Assembly (NCBI GenBank): GCA_038380795.1
Contig: CM076280.1
Span: 6,001,501-6,065,500, forward strand
Origin: Pyrocephalus nanus
Lineage: Eukaryota; Chordata; Aves; Passeriformes; Tyrannidae
Direction of reading: 5' to 3'
DNA: 64,000 nucleotides
A model generated the notes under the pieces. The model saw nothing but the letters and a program-made list of their open reading frames with translations, was not told the DNA's origin and ran no database searches. Positions 53,301 to 62,335 of this stretch are shown in pieces. The number at the start of each line of letters is the position of its first letter. Within the stretch, counting starts at the first letter, position 1. Both the position numbers and the translations under genes were made by a program.

Positions 53301-56300
53301 GAAAGAACCCGGGTGGCAGCAAAGGTGCCAAATTAAGATAAAGAAGAGCAAATCTGTGAAAAGAAGTTTTAAGAATACACATATTTTTCCTGACTTGATG
53401 GTATGGAGTTTTTTTCAGGATGGGTTTTTTGATGTTTTGTGTGTTTTTTTCTTAATTCATTATGGAAGAAAAGAGCTGTCCCCTCTGAAATTTTATGTAT
53501 TTCCTTGCAAAAGCACAATAATGGAGTTTCTGAACGGATGGTTTCACCCAGTCTGAAAATTCTGCACATCTCTGCATGTTTATTACCAGAGATACGACCA
53601 TGACAACCACTGTTGTGTCCAAACTCCTGTATTTCACAAGCCAGGATATAAATTTCAACTCAACTGAATTTATTTATTGAGTTTACACTTGCAAATGTAG
53701 ACATCCTATACTGCCACTGTCTGTACCACAGGTAGAATTCTTTGTACAGAATCATACATTAGTGGAGAGAAAAATAGAGAGGATTTGAAAAGATGCAGGG
53801 AATCAACCAAAATCTATAATGGTCTGGGTTGTTATAGAATTTTTGTTGTCACTTTTTTATAAAATAATTAATTTTGGGGTCTGTCACTTGTGACTCATGA
53901 TGTTGTCCAAGGCAGTGGCCATAAAAAAACTTCACAGTGACCCATACTGTCTCATTCCTTAATTTACTGTCAGATCTTCCTTTGTGACATGGATGAGGTA
54001 TATTTTCAAGGTATGTAAATTTATATGGGCTATGAAACACAATTGTATTTTAGAACAGTAAGAGTCAGAGATAGTCCATGTTGGTGTCTCCAAACATTTC
54101 TCCTCAAGCATTTGGAAGAAAGCCACAAGGCTGAATCCCTTTCTTTGTTATGCTTCCTGGCATTCTACAGGCCCTCAGGATGATAAAAATATTAAAAAGG
54201 GCAAAAGGGGGATGGATGTTTAAAAAGGTTCACTCTTACGAGCCCCCATTCTCTGGCTGTGATCTGTACAAATGTAGCCAAAATGCTGCCCTCAGTCTTA
54301 CCACACAAAAAGCAAGACTGATACTTTCCAGCCTCCCATAAAATGACTTTCCAGCTTATGAGCTTATGCTGTAAAATTTCATTCATTAATTTCTATATAT
54401 ATCCTCTTTCACAGGAAGGCATCACAGCACTTCAGCTGCAAAACAAACGGGAACTAGAGCGGAAACGTCTTATTTTACACATGAAGTCTGGTCCCAGGAA
54501 CAGAAGGGCCAGCGTGGATGTGCCAGCCAACTGCCCACGGAAACGTTTCTGCCTTAAATGGGATGTTCCATTTCCTTGCACTTGTCACCCTAAAAAACCC
54601 TGAGTGATGCAAAGCTGTGACACTTTGATTACAGAGCTCAGCCCGTCTCACAGGGAACCTGAGATGTGGCTGCTCAAGGGAGGGTGTCTTGCAGCAAAGA
54701 GAGTTGTGGACCTGAGGTGTGGGCAGAGACAAAGGTGTGTGGCACAGCACAGTTACACATGAGCAGTTCTGTTGTAGAGGAATATTGTTTTGTACTTCAA
54801 GGGGTCTTTTAACTAAGTATTTCGGTTTATTTATGGTAATGTTGGTGAAATTTAGCCTTCATGTTACCTTCCTATTGCTGTTTACAAAATAGAACCTGAA
54901 ACAGCAACAGCTTTACTCACTTGGATGGTGATGTTTCCCCCAGCTTGTTCTGAAGGTGATACATTTCATCAAGATGCACATTTCCAACTTGCTCTTTCTC
55001 TAGTTCTGCCTCATTTTCCAGCAATAGTTCCTTAGGGTTTTGTGCTGCCCACGTATCAGGTGCTCTTGAAGACTCTGAATTCCTGTTTTTTTCAGTGTGG
55101 ATCTCATAATCCATCTGATGGACACCAGAGAACGTTTTGATTCCTTGCTTAGCTTTATGTGACACTTGTGCTCCAGACCCTTCCACAGGCACGGCTGCGT
55201 CACTCACAGCTTCATTAGGAGAACCACTGAGCAGAAGACGGTCAGAGCTCTGCAACTGAAACAGGAACGTTTTGTACTTCTCAAGCTCAGACTTCATATT
55301 CTTAATTCTTTGTTTCAGTTCTTCGACATCATCTGTGGCTTCACAGTCATCGAGTGCATCTGCACTCGTTACACTCGATTTGCAGGAGCGCGGGCGCTTG
55401 GAACCCCAACGTGCAGGGGCTGAGTCCACGTCCTCGTGTTCCATGGGATGAAACTCTTCATCCATCTCTTTTAATGAACTCTGAATATTCCCATTGCTAA
55501 TGTGATGATGATTTTGCACGCCTGAAAAACAGGAGGCTTGAGAGTGAATATTAATATTTCTTTATCTGACACTCCGTTCTCAACAGCACCAGAATGAATT
55601 CATTTAATTCTACAATAGCAGAATAAAAATGCAGATAATTACAAGCTATACAATATTAGTTTGGGACTTTTGACCTCTTTCTTTGATTTGTCTATTAATT
55701 CAATAATTCAACCCCTTATCACCTTTCAAATAAACAATACTCAAAATACACCCACTTTCTTTTCCCAAATGATTGTAAATTCCTTTTGTCATATGCTGTC
55801 CTGAATCAGACACCAGCGAGGCCCAGACCTTTCTAGTCACAAAGATATAAACTCAAACATGAGGCCTTGAGATTTCAAAGGAGACTCCGGCTTTAGATGG
55901 TTCTTCCTAAAGCTTCTAATTAAATATTCCTCTTCTCCTCACTTCAAAAATCTATACAAATCCATTTGGAGCATAAAGTCAGTGGAATTTAAAAAAGATT
56001 ATCAACAAAATAGTAAAATTTGAAGAAAGGGCTTTAATAACTTCTTTTTAAAAGGTTGATCTAAACAAAATCCATTAAAGAGTTTGGTGCTAAAGGTTTT
56101 ACTGGCACACATTTGACATGCACATCACATTCCTCAGGTGACTTTGCCATTCCTAAGTAATGCAATCACCCCAGATTCAGCCCAATAAAAGTCATATATT
56201 CCTACATATAATCCATGTTTATACTTGTGTGTATGTTGAGGGCTGTATGTGTAAGTAGCTAGCAAAATGATTATTTTCTAGTTACCAGTAAATTAAATTT

Positions 56301-59300
56301 TGCTCTTCTATTAGTTCTGCAAAAGATCACTATGAATTAGAACTTCCCTTTTGGGAGTCACTCATTGATCTTTCAGAGGCCTTAATACTTTCAGATTGGT
56401 TTCCATGGAGAATTTGAATGCCCAGGTTCAAGCTTTAAATAAGCACAAAATCTCAGGGGGAGCAGTTCTATATGAAGGCCCAAGTCAAGTTCAAGCACAA
56501 GAGAATAAAATTAAATATAACATAAAAGCTTGAATAAAATAAAGCTGTGATAGTGGGATAGCAACACTGCCCAGAGAAGCTGTGGCTGCCCCATCCCTGC
56601 AAGTGTTCAAGGCCAGGTTGGACAGGGCTTGGAGCAACCTGGTCTGGTGGAAGGTGTCCCTGTCCATGGCAGGGGGTTGGAACAGGATAATCTTTAATGT
56701 CCCCTCCAACCCAAACTATTCTGTGTCTCTGTGCAACACTTCATTCATCAGCTTCTCCTCCTTCCCTGCCAGTTGGTTGCTGCAGTTACACAGATGTCAA
56801 AAAACCTAAATAGCTGGTGAACTCTTAAACTCTGAAATCCTGATTCCATGCAAACATTCCAGGTAATAAACAGATAAAATAATAAAACCAGACATTAAGG
56901 AAGAAATATTTCAGATTAGAGCACTGGCTGGAGTTTTAATGAACCAGTGTCCTTTAATTAATAAGCTCTCTGTGCATATATGGCCACACATGGAGCACAA
57001 CCCTACATGCCAAAGGATCACAGATTTGGCCATATCCTCTCTCTACAGTGTTAATCAGGTTATTCAAGCTCTCCCAAAAAAGAGTAATGGATGATGCAGA
57101 AACATGGAACACACAGTATTAAGCTTGTTTATATTTTCATTAAACGATTCCACTGGGTTTCAACCTAATTGAATGCCTTCAAATAATTCAGATAAGCAAA
57201 ATTCTATCATTCAGTTGCTTCATTCCAATAGTTCAGAACTAGATGCAGAAGCAATAAGTAACAAACATTTAATTCAGAGGAGAGTTCAGAAGTGAGGACA
57301 TTAGCAACAGAGATCAGAGTCAGGCATATAACTCATTATTTTTACTGGAAACCAGCCTCATAAATCCCTGTGGCCCTTCTGAAAGCACAACCCTGAAAGA
57401 CCAGCTTGGATCCTTGGAGCAATTAATCCATACTAGCTAAGAAAACGAGATTTAAAACCCACAAATAATGGCAAGGGAGATGATTACCTGCAGCAATTTA
57501 CAATTTTATACAACTCAGAAAAAATTAGAGTTTTAAAATTCCCTTTTTTCTCATACTCTACCATATAAATTCTTTACCTTGATAGTTTTGCTGATTTTTG
57601 TCCATCACATACTCATTCTTGTGCTCTGTACCTGGATCAACACCTTCCAACTCCACCTGGACTTCACTATTATCCAGTTTGAGCAACGAGTCAACTGGAG
57701 AGCAGTGGGGGGAAAGTAAAACACAATTCAGTAAGTGACTGACAAAAATTAAATGGGGACAGTTAAAAGAAACAAAACCAAAAACCAACCAACCAAAGCA
57801 CAAAACAAAAAGCAAAAACAACCCCACCTCACAAATATTTACAATAAATTGCACCATATCTGTCCCTTTCCACAACACCATTATTAACAACAAAGTCTCT
57901 GCAAACTCCATGTTTGACAGTGGTTCACTCACCACTTGATTGAATCTTATTTCTCATACTGACACTCTCTCCCCTATCCTTCACATCTCTACTCAGTTTT
58001 TAATCTAAGTGCATTTTTGGTTTTTTACCACTCAAGATCTTTCTCTAATACCCATTGCTCTCTGTCTTACAATTTATCATAGTTTGCTGCCCTTGATACT
58101 TTGTCAACAGCTGAGTTTAGATTAACCCACCACACTGGAAAAAGACACAGATTACTTGATTGATCAGTGGAATATTGGAGAAATATAATTATGCAGCATA
58201 AACAAATATTTTTTACTCTCTTGTCTCCATTACTGACAGTTTCCATTAAATTTGGCATCCTATAAAAGAAATTCTTCATGTACCTAAACACTGACACATG
58301 TGTGTACGTGTGGCACTCTGTGCATCTGTCATTTATTACAGATTTTATGCCATGTGTACACAGCACTTCCCATTCCATAAAAAGTTGGTTTACATTTTAG
58401 TGGCAAAGAGGAAAAAAAGGGTGTTTTTCAAGATCTGTAAGTATTTGTCTGCTCAAGAAACTCATAAGGTTAAGCAGCACTGTAGATATATAAAGATGAT
58501 CAAGGTTTAAGCCACTATTCCAAGCAGCACAATCACCACGTCTGCTCATTATTTACCTCCCCCTGACGTGCTTCCCTGGGCAGGCTCTTCTCCAAGGTTT
58601 TCAGCTCCAGACTCATCCAATGAGTCTCCATTAGTCTGTGCCTGAAATGGTTTGGTTTGTGCTTCACAAGCTTTCAGACCTTCACAGGGTGTCCTGGTAC
58701 AACACGGCGGTTCTGACCCCCATTTCTGCATCCAGGAGTTCAAAGGCACATTTCTTAAGGGTCTGGAGGATTTTAAGAGCACAGGCAGACGGGATTTCTT
58801 GGGCAGGGAAGAACAGCCAGCCTGAAAAAGCCATGGAATATAATGGGGAGTTGTAGCTCACACATAACAGTCAAGTATAGGAACTATAAGGAAGCATTTT
58901 GTAGAAAAACAAAATTTTTCCTGTAAGATCAGTCAGCTGTCACCTTAGTTTTGAAAATAAGTTTGCATTGCCCTGGGCTACATGACAAAAAAAAAAATTC
59001 AGAGAGGCAAAAATCCCATTGCACTGGTACAATTTTCTGTAAGTACCAGCTGCTCATGCATCCACAGCCTCCCAGTGACTGCCTTCCAGCTCAGGAACCA
59101 ACACAGCAAATCCAGCAGTGACCAGCAAAGGCTTTTAACCAGCAGGACTATTAGTTCTGAGTTTCTGGATGCCTTAGGAAAATAGTTTCTCACCCAAACT
59201 GACCTCTCTAACTGCTACTTCCTACTGTCATTTATATCATAAATGCCTGCCAGCCCAGCAACTTAAAACCTTTAAGTTAACTTTAAAACCTGTTCGCCTT

Positions 59301-61849
59301 AAAACACTTTGTTTTTAAGTTGAGGATCCTCCTCATTTTTAAAAAATTCTGAGCTTATTTTCCTTTCTTCCTTTTGTCTCCACCTAACAGCCCCTATTTC
59401 CATAAGTCTGAGAAAATCAACACAGCTTTGCATCAGCCACAGGGGACATTTATCCTGCCACAGAGAAATTCTTAATGAACAAAACCAGCTTCTTCACCCA
59501 TACAGTCTATAAACTGCTTCTGCAGGATTCCCAGTACCTATTGTAACAGAAATTCTGTTGTTGGAGCTGGGAGAAGTTACATTTCTTAAGTCACCACAAT
59601 TTAGCCTCTCACCTTTTGGAAACTCTGCATAAAACAAATGTTCCCTGTTTAAACAGCAGAGCATAAAACAGTGCTATCTCCAAAAACATAAAAGCATTCT
59701 GTGTGTTGATGAGAGTTATGGAATTGTGTGCAATAATAATAATAAAAATCAATAATGGCATGCTCAGATAGATTTAGTTTATATTTTTGCTGTTCATTTG
59801 CTCTACCAGTGTCCTGAGTCCCCTAATTTCTTTCACCACACAGTGTATTCTGAAATACCTTTCCATATCCACTTCTAGGCAATTATAGTCTTTACACAAT
59901 TTAAAATAATAAAAAGCAAGTTCCATTTTCCTAATGCCATACTCAATCCCTCTTTGTACATATGTGAATACAATATCATCCATAGGCTGACATATAAATC
60001 CAGAACTTCCTGTTAACTAAACTGCATTAATAACCACAAACCATTCCCAGCTGTCTCAGGGCTGTGGCACAGACACATATGTCACCCAGATTACCCAAAG
60101 GCCAATTCAGCTGGCTACATCAAATTATTTATAAAAGCCATTCCAGACCTAAAGATACACTGCATTTTTTCCAAACAAGAAAGCTTTTAAAGCAACTGAT
60201 TCAGGGATTGCATTGAGGTTCCAACTGATTAAACTAGAGGGGAATCAGAAGAGTGTATTGAAACTCAGGGAAAACAGGAACTTTGAAAAAAGAGAAATGC
60301 AGAAACAATCATAGTATGATTTGGGTTGGAAGGGACCTTAAAGATCATCTGGTTCCACTCCCTGCCATGGGCAGGGACACCTTCCACTAGCCCAGATTGC
60401 TCCAAGCCCCATCAAACCTGGCCTTGGACACTTCCAAGGATGGGGCAACCACAACTTTGAAAAAATGAATCCAAAAGGAACAAGCCAGAATAAAAGGGAA
60501 CAGTTCCTAATTGCTGCCTCACAGAAATCTCTTGATCACTAAAGTCATGGAAACCACTCTTTGCAGAAGGTGCTACAACATTCCCCATTAGCAGTGCACA
60601 AAATCAAAAGCAACGCTCTCCTTTGTCTGCGCCGCAGGAGCCGAGATCTTCAAAGAGTTTTCAACTTCACTTCTATCACTGCTACTGAAACAATACACAG
60701 GGACTCTTTAGCAGACACTGTTTCCCCAGCTCTTTGTTTGGGATCACAGGCTGCCTGCAGACAGAAGGCTTGAAAACTCAGGTTCTGTCTGTGCTGACAG
60801 AACAGATTCTGTGCTCTCAGGCTCCAAACCCAACACCACAAACATCCCCCCAGTTTCACAGCGCACCACCGGCCACACTTCTCTAAAAGCAAGGCACGAT
60901 GATTAGATGTTAAATGAAGATGTAACATTCAGACTGGAGTTCCTGGAAGTCTATCCCTGACTCCTCACCAGCCTGCTCTCAGACACGGCACAAGGCTGGA
61001 ATTTTCTAGAACACATTTGCCATTTAGTCTTAATCAACGAGTTCCCTCTGCTCAGGCTCTGCAGGCTCTGCCCATCTCTGCAGGAACACAAGGCAGTACA
61101 GAATCAGGCCATTATGCTATAAAGTCTTTTTTTCCAAAAGCTGTAATATTTACTAGTATCTGGTCCCGGTGAGAATTGAAATTCAATTAATTAACGTTCT
61201 AAAGCAGGCTGAAGTATGTGATGAAAAGCTCTGAACATTAAGAACAATTATCGAAAATATATTTGGCTTACATCTCTTTTCCTAATATTAAAAATTACAC
61301 AAAAGCAAGATTTAATATTAGAAATGAAACATATTTTTCCCTTTTATATATCTATTCCCCAAGTACCAGAAGGAGAATAAACTTACTTCATTTGTTCTTG
61401 TAAAAAAAAGTCTTTCATGCTGTTCACCCTTCTTATACACATTTTCTTGCTGATGTTCTCTTTCTGCATTTAATCTTGAATAGTTTGACTTTTCTTCTGA
61501 GGCTCCTTTTTTGCCTTCATGTTTGAATCTCATGACATTACTCTCTAAAGTCATTGTTTGTGTAGCTGCATCTTTCAATTCCACTTTCAACAACTGAATA
61601 TCCTTATTAATCTGTGGCACTGCATCGGGATAAAGCTTCTCTTTCCCATCAAAAGTTGATTTCAATTCTACTTGCTGCTTTAAGAATTTAGTGACCTGCT
61701 TGAAATGTTTGAGTTCAGCTCTTAGTTGAATAATCATTTGCTTAAGATCTTTTTCATCCTTTTTCTCTATATCTTCACTTGAACATTCTTCCTCAGTCGT
61801 GTTCAGATGATCTAACAGTTCATTTACAATTTTCATTTGTTCTTGTCTG
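32295..61849 (-). CDS. CDK5RAP2: CDK5RAP2, CDK5 regulatory subunit-associated protein 2 (C-terminal part, 17 exons)
   Basis: Centrosomal scaffold of the centrosomin/CDK5RAP2/myomegalin family. It gathers gamma-tubulin ring complexes at centrosomes, binds pericentrin and EB1, and is the MCPH3 microcephaly gene in humans (family knowledge). Seventeen exons on the minus strand splice with matching phases into about 1,120 codons ending in TGA at 32297-32295. The protein shows family signatures in the order of human CDK5RAP2: SRLPVLLKSSRPLR, a DSLVHSQAREL block, SEIHFLRKQNQ, a TEIQSLRVQLERSIETN block, NGRHVLGLIEDYEAL, LLKLLWRVSLP and KKARGNLE. No stop or frameshift interrupts it, so the gene looks intact. 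Human CDK5RAP2 has 1,893 residues, so roughly the C-terminal 60 percent is present; upstream exons, including CM1, lie past the right edge. Residue numbers in the exon entries count from the first residue of this partial protein. The paralogue PDE4DIP shares the fold, but the motifs and the adjoining gene desert favour CDK5RAP2. Confidence 0.97.
33249..33295 (-). CDS. CDK5RAP2: CDK5RAP2 exon 16 (47 nt): end of CM2
   Basis: A short exon, residues 1086-1101, phase 1 to 0, found by its splice sites (acceptor tttccttccag, donor GAA|GTAAGT) and its product LVLTHDVLKKARGNLE. This equals human LVVTHKILRKARGNLE, the last conserved stretch of the protein. Confidence 0.94.
35631..35769 (-). CDS. CDK5RAP2: CDK5RAP2 exon 15: CM2 region
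   Basis: A 139-nt exon, residues 1040-1086, phase 0 to 1. The acceptor is tcaatttag and the donor CCAGT|GTAAGT. It encodes DEGMKAEIFRLRKKLSEQEK, KLHSTVKRLHSTNQLK and ENMEKVIIDQ, the C-terminal CM2 helix matching human MKAEVTKLHKKLFEQEKKLQ. CM2 targets the family to centrosomes and Golgi membranes through pericentrin/AKAP450. Confidence 0.96.
37572..37718 (-). CDS. CDK5RAP2: CDK5RAP2 exon 14: LLKLLWRVSLP block
   Basis: A 147-nt symmetric exon (phase 0 to 0), residues 991-1039. The acceptor is gtgatacag and the donor ACTCAG|GTACTG. It encodes a Ser/Thr linker, then TVQQILEEAARLLKLLWRVS and LPLKAAHGTAQGTQ. The LKLLWRVSLP core is the start of the conserved C-terminal region of CDK5RAP2, which docks to pericentrin and AKAP450 and binds calmodulin (family knowledge). 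Confidence 0.96.
38767..39015 (-). repeat. Old, decayed CR1-like fragment
   Basis: ataaaatcataggggtaaaa followed by ggaccttcattagtcactta resembles an old CR1 3' end, and later segments (gtgtctctgagcacctccat) fit loosely. Heavily diverged; the right boundary is uncertain. Confidence 0.45.
39990..40249 (-). CDS. CDK5RAP2: CDK5RAP2 exon 13: NGRHVLGLIEDYEAL block
   Basis: A 260-nt exon, residues 904-990, phase 1 to 0. The acceptor is tctgtcccag and the donor TCAAG|GTAAGC. It starts with a Ser/Thr tract holding three cysteines (SHCSSTSCSSTTCTPRLVP). The highly conserved WADKNGRHVLGLIEDYEAL follows, then KQITEGQQVLAEMDISLRD, near-identical to human. The exon is clearly richer in GC and CpG than the AT-rich introns around it. 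Confidence 0.97.
40348..40490 (-). repeat. CR1-like fragment
   Basis: aaaatcacagaacattctga, then gctgggagggatccacaaag and a segment near 'gttgaacccacaaccttggc', which is typical of diverged CR1 subfamilies. It lies in the intron just upstream of exon 13. Confidence 0.75.
41479..41727 (-). CDS. CDK5RAP2: CDK5RAP2 exon 12: LERSIETN block
   Basis: A 249-nt symmetric exon (phase 1 to 1), residues 821-904. The acceptor is attgtctcag. It encodes a polar lead-in, then LHELLTEIQSLRVQLERSIE and TNKSLHEKLEEQLSKG, the family's hallmark coiled coil. A less conserved tail follows (ASVSAVNINCLFK and beyond). The donor I chose, AATG|GTACTG, keeps the phase but is not a strong consensus, so the 3' boundary is the weakest in the gene. 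Part of the acidic Ser-rich linker I recall from mammals after this point is not visible here. Confidence 0.9.
43100..43221 (-). CDS. CDK5RAP2: CDK5RAP2 exon 11: coiled coil
   Basis: A 122-nt exon, residues 780-821, phase 2 to 1. The acceptor is gacttaacag and the donor GACAG|GTATAA. It encodes LQTEINVKQHQISENEKLLQ and then SLRTEIKVYEKLEEARRKR, equivalent to human LLQSLRVELKAYEKLDEEHRR. It continues the long rod begun in exon 8. Confidence 0.95.
43431..43620 (-). CDS. CDK5RAP2: CDK5RAP2 exon 10: coiled coil
   Basis: A 190-nt exon, residues 717-780, phase 1 to 2. The acceptor is cttgtttcag and the donor AACAG|GTATTG. It continues the coiled coil with DKQKENEKLRESLSKKSA, IIEHLQEDHECIKKENEKLQ and a helix rich in charged residues. 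It matches human DKQKENDKLRESLSRK. The introns on both sides are short (270 and 209 nt). Confidence 0.96.
43891..44007 (-). CDS. CDK5RAP2: CDK5RAP2 exon 9: SEIHFLRKQNQ coiled coil
   Basis: A 117-nt symmetric exon (phase 1 to 1), residues 678-717. The acceptor is atatttatag and the donor AGAG|GTAAAA. It encodes SANIFIHGSEQHNSLTSEIH, then FLRKQNQVLNAMLAKGSR, almost identical to the human ELHSSLTSEIHFLRKQNQ block and characteristic of CDK5RAP2. Confidence 0.96.
46424..46682 (-). repeat. CR1 LINE 3' fragment
   Basis: tagaattacagagtggtttg, then gggaagagaccttaaaactc, a small internal deletion in the usual 'ccaccc...agggacacc' part, and further CR1 sequence through ctgtgccagggcctctccag and ggccattctccctcacccta. 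Minus orientation, about 260 bp, within the 4.4-kb intron. Confidence 0.92.
48432..48557 (-). CDS. CDK5RAP2: CDK5RAP2 exon 8: coiled coil
   Basis: A 126-nt symmetric exon (phase 1 to 1), residues 636-678. The acceptor is ctttatttag and the donor CAAG|GTAAGA. It encodes a near-perfect coiled-coil match to human CDK5RAP2: LLMEHLQEIRILRQRLEYS and then IKTNERLRKQLERQ. The frame runs into the SEIHFL exon 4.4 kb downstream. Confidence 0.96.
49688..49863 (-). CDS. CDK5RAP2: CDK5RAP2 exon 7
   Basis: A 176-nt exon, residues 577-636, phase 2 to 1. It encodes RDNEKNATMYQQLQDESP, matching human DNLTYQHLLPESPEPS. A Ser/Pro-rich acidic linker with SALQSLSDFDLSEKS follows (human ALSDYETSEKS). The donor is CCCCAG|GTAATG. 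The acceptor, ttggcgtgaaag, has a poor pyrimidine tract, so this boundary is slightly less certain than the others, although the phase fits. The many Ser-Pro sites are plausible phosphorylation targets (inference). Confidence 0.9.
50594..50642 (-). CDS. CDK5RAP2: CDK5RAP2 exon 6 (49-nt microexon)
   Basis: A short exon found from its splice sites (acceptor ctttgcag, donor AAAG|GTAAGA) and phase fit: phase 1 in and phase 2 out. It encodes about 16 residues, ESIGTEVTILYELAQ, at positions 561-577. They align with the human NGKSVGVEM region, where the short polar run VG/IG is kept. It is too short to appear as an open frame of its own. Confidence 0.88.
52128..52245 (-). repeat. CR1 fragment, different subfamily
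   Basis: ttagttgggaaaagacctct, then gagtccaactgttcacccag and ctaacccatgtccccaagag match a CR1 type distinct from the GGTTGGAAGGGACC copies. Minus orientation. Confidence 0.75.
52405..52652 (+). repeat. CR1 LINE 3' fragment
   Basis: ccacctcaacagggggaaga, then gagctctggaacagctgccc, agagggcatggagtctcttt and gttggactggatgacctcca, ending in tctgtgattcttga. Plus orientation, about 250 bp, oriented away from the copy at 52.13 kb. Confidence 0.9.
52796..53028 (-). CDS. CDK5RAP2: CDK5RAP2 exon 5: conserved helical block
   Basis: A 233-nt exon, residues 483-561, phase 2 to 1. The acceptor is gttttcccag and the donor TATG|GTAAGC. It encodes YDSLVHSQARELSFQ and then a Cys-containing stretch (RCGCVTYHQHL). 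Next comes VKAFEELLQASDVDYYVAEG, which is nearly identical to the human protein, and the exon ends near QLNQSVLLFEKLEMKFLYG. It is one of the best conserved parts of the gene in this window. The first codon is completed by the AA at the end of exon 4. Confidence 0.96.
54921..55521 (-). CDS. CDK5RAP2: CDK5RAP2 exon 4 (largest in window)
   Basis: A 601-nt exon covering residues 283-483, phase 1 to phase 2. The acceptor is tgtttttcag and the donor TCCAA|GTGAGT. It starts with a polar His/Asn-rich stretch, then a basic patch near WGSKRPRSCKSS. A coiled coil follows around DVEELKQRIKNMKSELEKYK, ending in FLFQLQSS, which matches the human segment ending FIFQLQ. The last third ends in a second helix (YHLQNKLGETSPSK), equivalent to the human block before the RYDSL sequence. 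Confidence 0.95.
56566..56738 (+). repeat. CR1 LINE 3'-end fragment
   Basis: It runs from gcccagagaagctgtggctg through ggccaggttggacagggctt and ggcagggggttggaacagga to the terminal ctattctgtgtctctgt. Plus orientation. Confidence 0.92.
57578..57694 (-). CDS. CDK5RAP2: CDK5RAP2 exon 3
   Basis: A 117-nt symmetric exon (phase 1 to 1), about residues 244-283. The acceptor is gctctccag and the donor CAAG|GTAAAG. It encodes an acidic, probably disordered linker around SLLKLDNSEVQVELEGVDPG. Because it is phase-symmetric it could be skipped without breaking the frame. The call rests on splice sites and phase agreement with both neighbours, since the linker sequence is poorly conserved. Confidence 0.85.
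58557..58821 (-). CDS. CDK5RAP2: CDK5RAP2 exon 2: EB1-binding SRLP motif
   Basis: Residues 156-244. The acceptor is ctttttcag and the donor GGAG|GTAAAT; it starts in phase 0 and ends in phase 1. It opens with AGCSSLPKKSRLPVLLKSS. The basic Ser-x-Leu-Pro core (SRLP) matches the EB1-binding motif reported for human CDK5RAP2, where the Leu-Pro pair is essential, so this exon probably links the protein to microtubule plus ends. The rest is disordered and low in hydrophobics (an EPPCCTRTPCEG stretch, then an acidic tail ending in STSGG). As far as I recall, the mammalian protein has a coiled-coil insert soon after SRLP that I do not see here. Confidence 0.93.
60309..60455 (-). repeat. CR1 LINE 3'-end fragment
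   Basis: atcatagtatgatttgggtt, then ggaagggaccttaaagatca and tccactagcccagattgctc. Minus orientation, about 145 bp, in the intron between the first two traced exons. Confidence 0.92.
61387..61849 (-). CDS. CDK5RAP2: CDK5RAP2 exon 1 of 17 in window
   Basis: Residues 1-155 of the partial protein. The acceptor has a long pyrimidine tract ending in tgcag, followed by another CAG, so it is a tandem NAGNAG site. The donor is GAA|GTAAGT, phase 0. The exon is rich in Glu, Lys and Gln. Residues about 17-60 hold an acidic stretch and then a coiled coil around KDEKDLKQMIIQLRAEL. A second heptad-like stretch follows near INKDIQLLKVELKDAATQTM. The frame is open throughout and joins exon 2 without a phase change. 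The upstream exon is outside the window. Confidence 0.9.
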
Positions 61850-62249
61850 CTGCACTCAGGAAAGAGGAAAGAAAAGCCATGAATTTAGATTTTTATTTAA
61901 GCAAACAAAAATACCTTCTAAGAAACTCTTCTGCTGTGTCCTGGCACATCTGAAATTCCCAGGAGATTCTGTTTTACTCACTAATGAATTACTAACAAAC
62001 AAACAGAGGTTCCAAAACCTTTTCACAACTCAAATTCTATCATAAATTATCTCATCAGTGCTTTTCTCCTATTTATGGTCATATATGCTCTACTGTCTCT
62101 CTCCCAATTTATGAACTGACACTAAACCTCTGGTAACTAAACTGATTGCTTATGTAATAAAGAAATATAAAAAATAGGAATGGATTTTCAAAAAAGTTCA
62201 CTCTCTACCTTAAAATATTAATTTATACCAAAACCACGGGAGACTCTAT

Positions 62250-62335
62250 ATCACGGAATCATAGAACATCCTGTATTGGAAGGGACCCACAGGGATCATC
62301 AAAGTCCAACTCCTGGCCCTCATGCTGAGTTTTTC
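62250..62335 (-). repeat. CR1 fragment
   Basis: tcacggaatcatagaacatc, then ctgtattggaagggacccac and catcaaagtccaactcctgg. A short fragment of another CR1 subfamily, minus orientation. Confidence 0.85.

Noticed and set aside
32295..61849. Assignment to the paralogue PDE4DIP (myomegalin)
   Set aside because: The family shares folds, but the SEIHFLRKQNQ, NGRHVLGLIEDYEAL, LLKLLWRVSLP and KKARGNLE blocks, their order and the gene-poor 3' flank fit CDK5RAP2 better.
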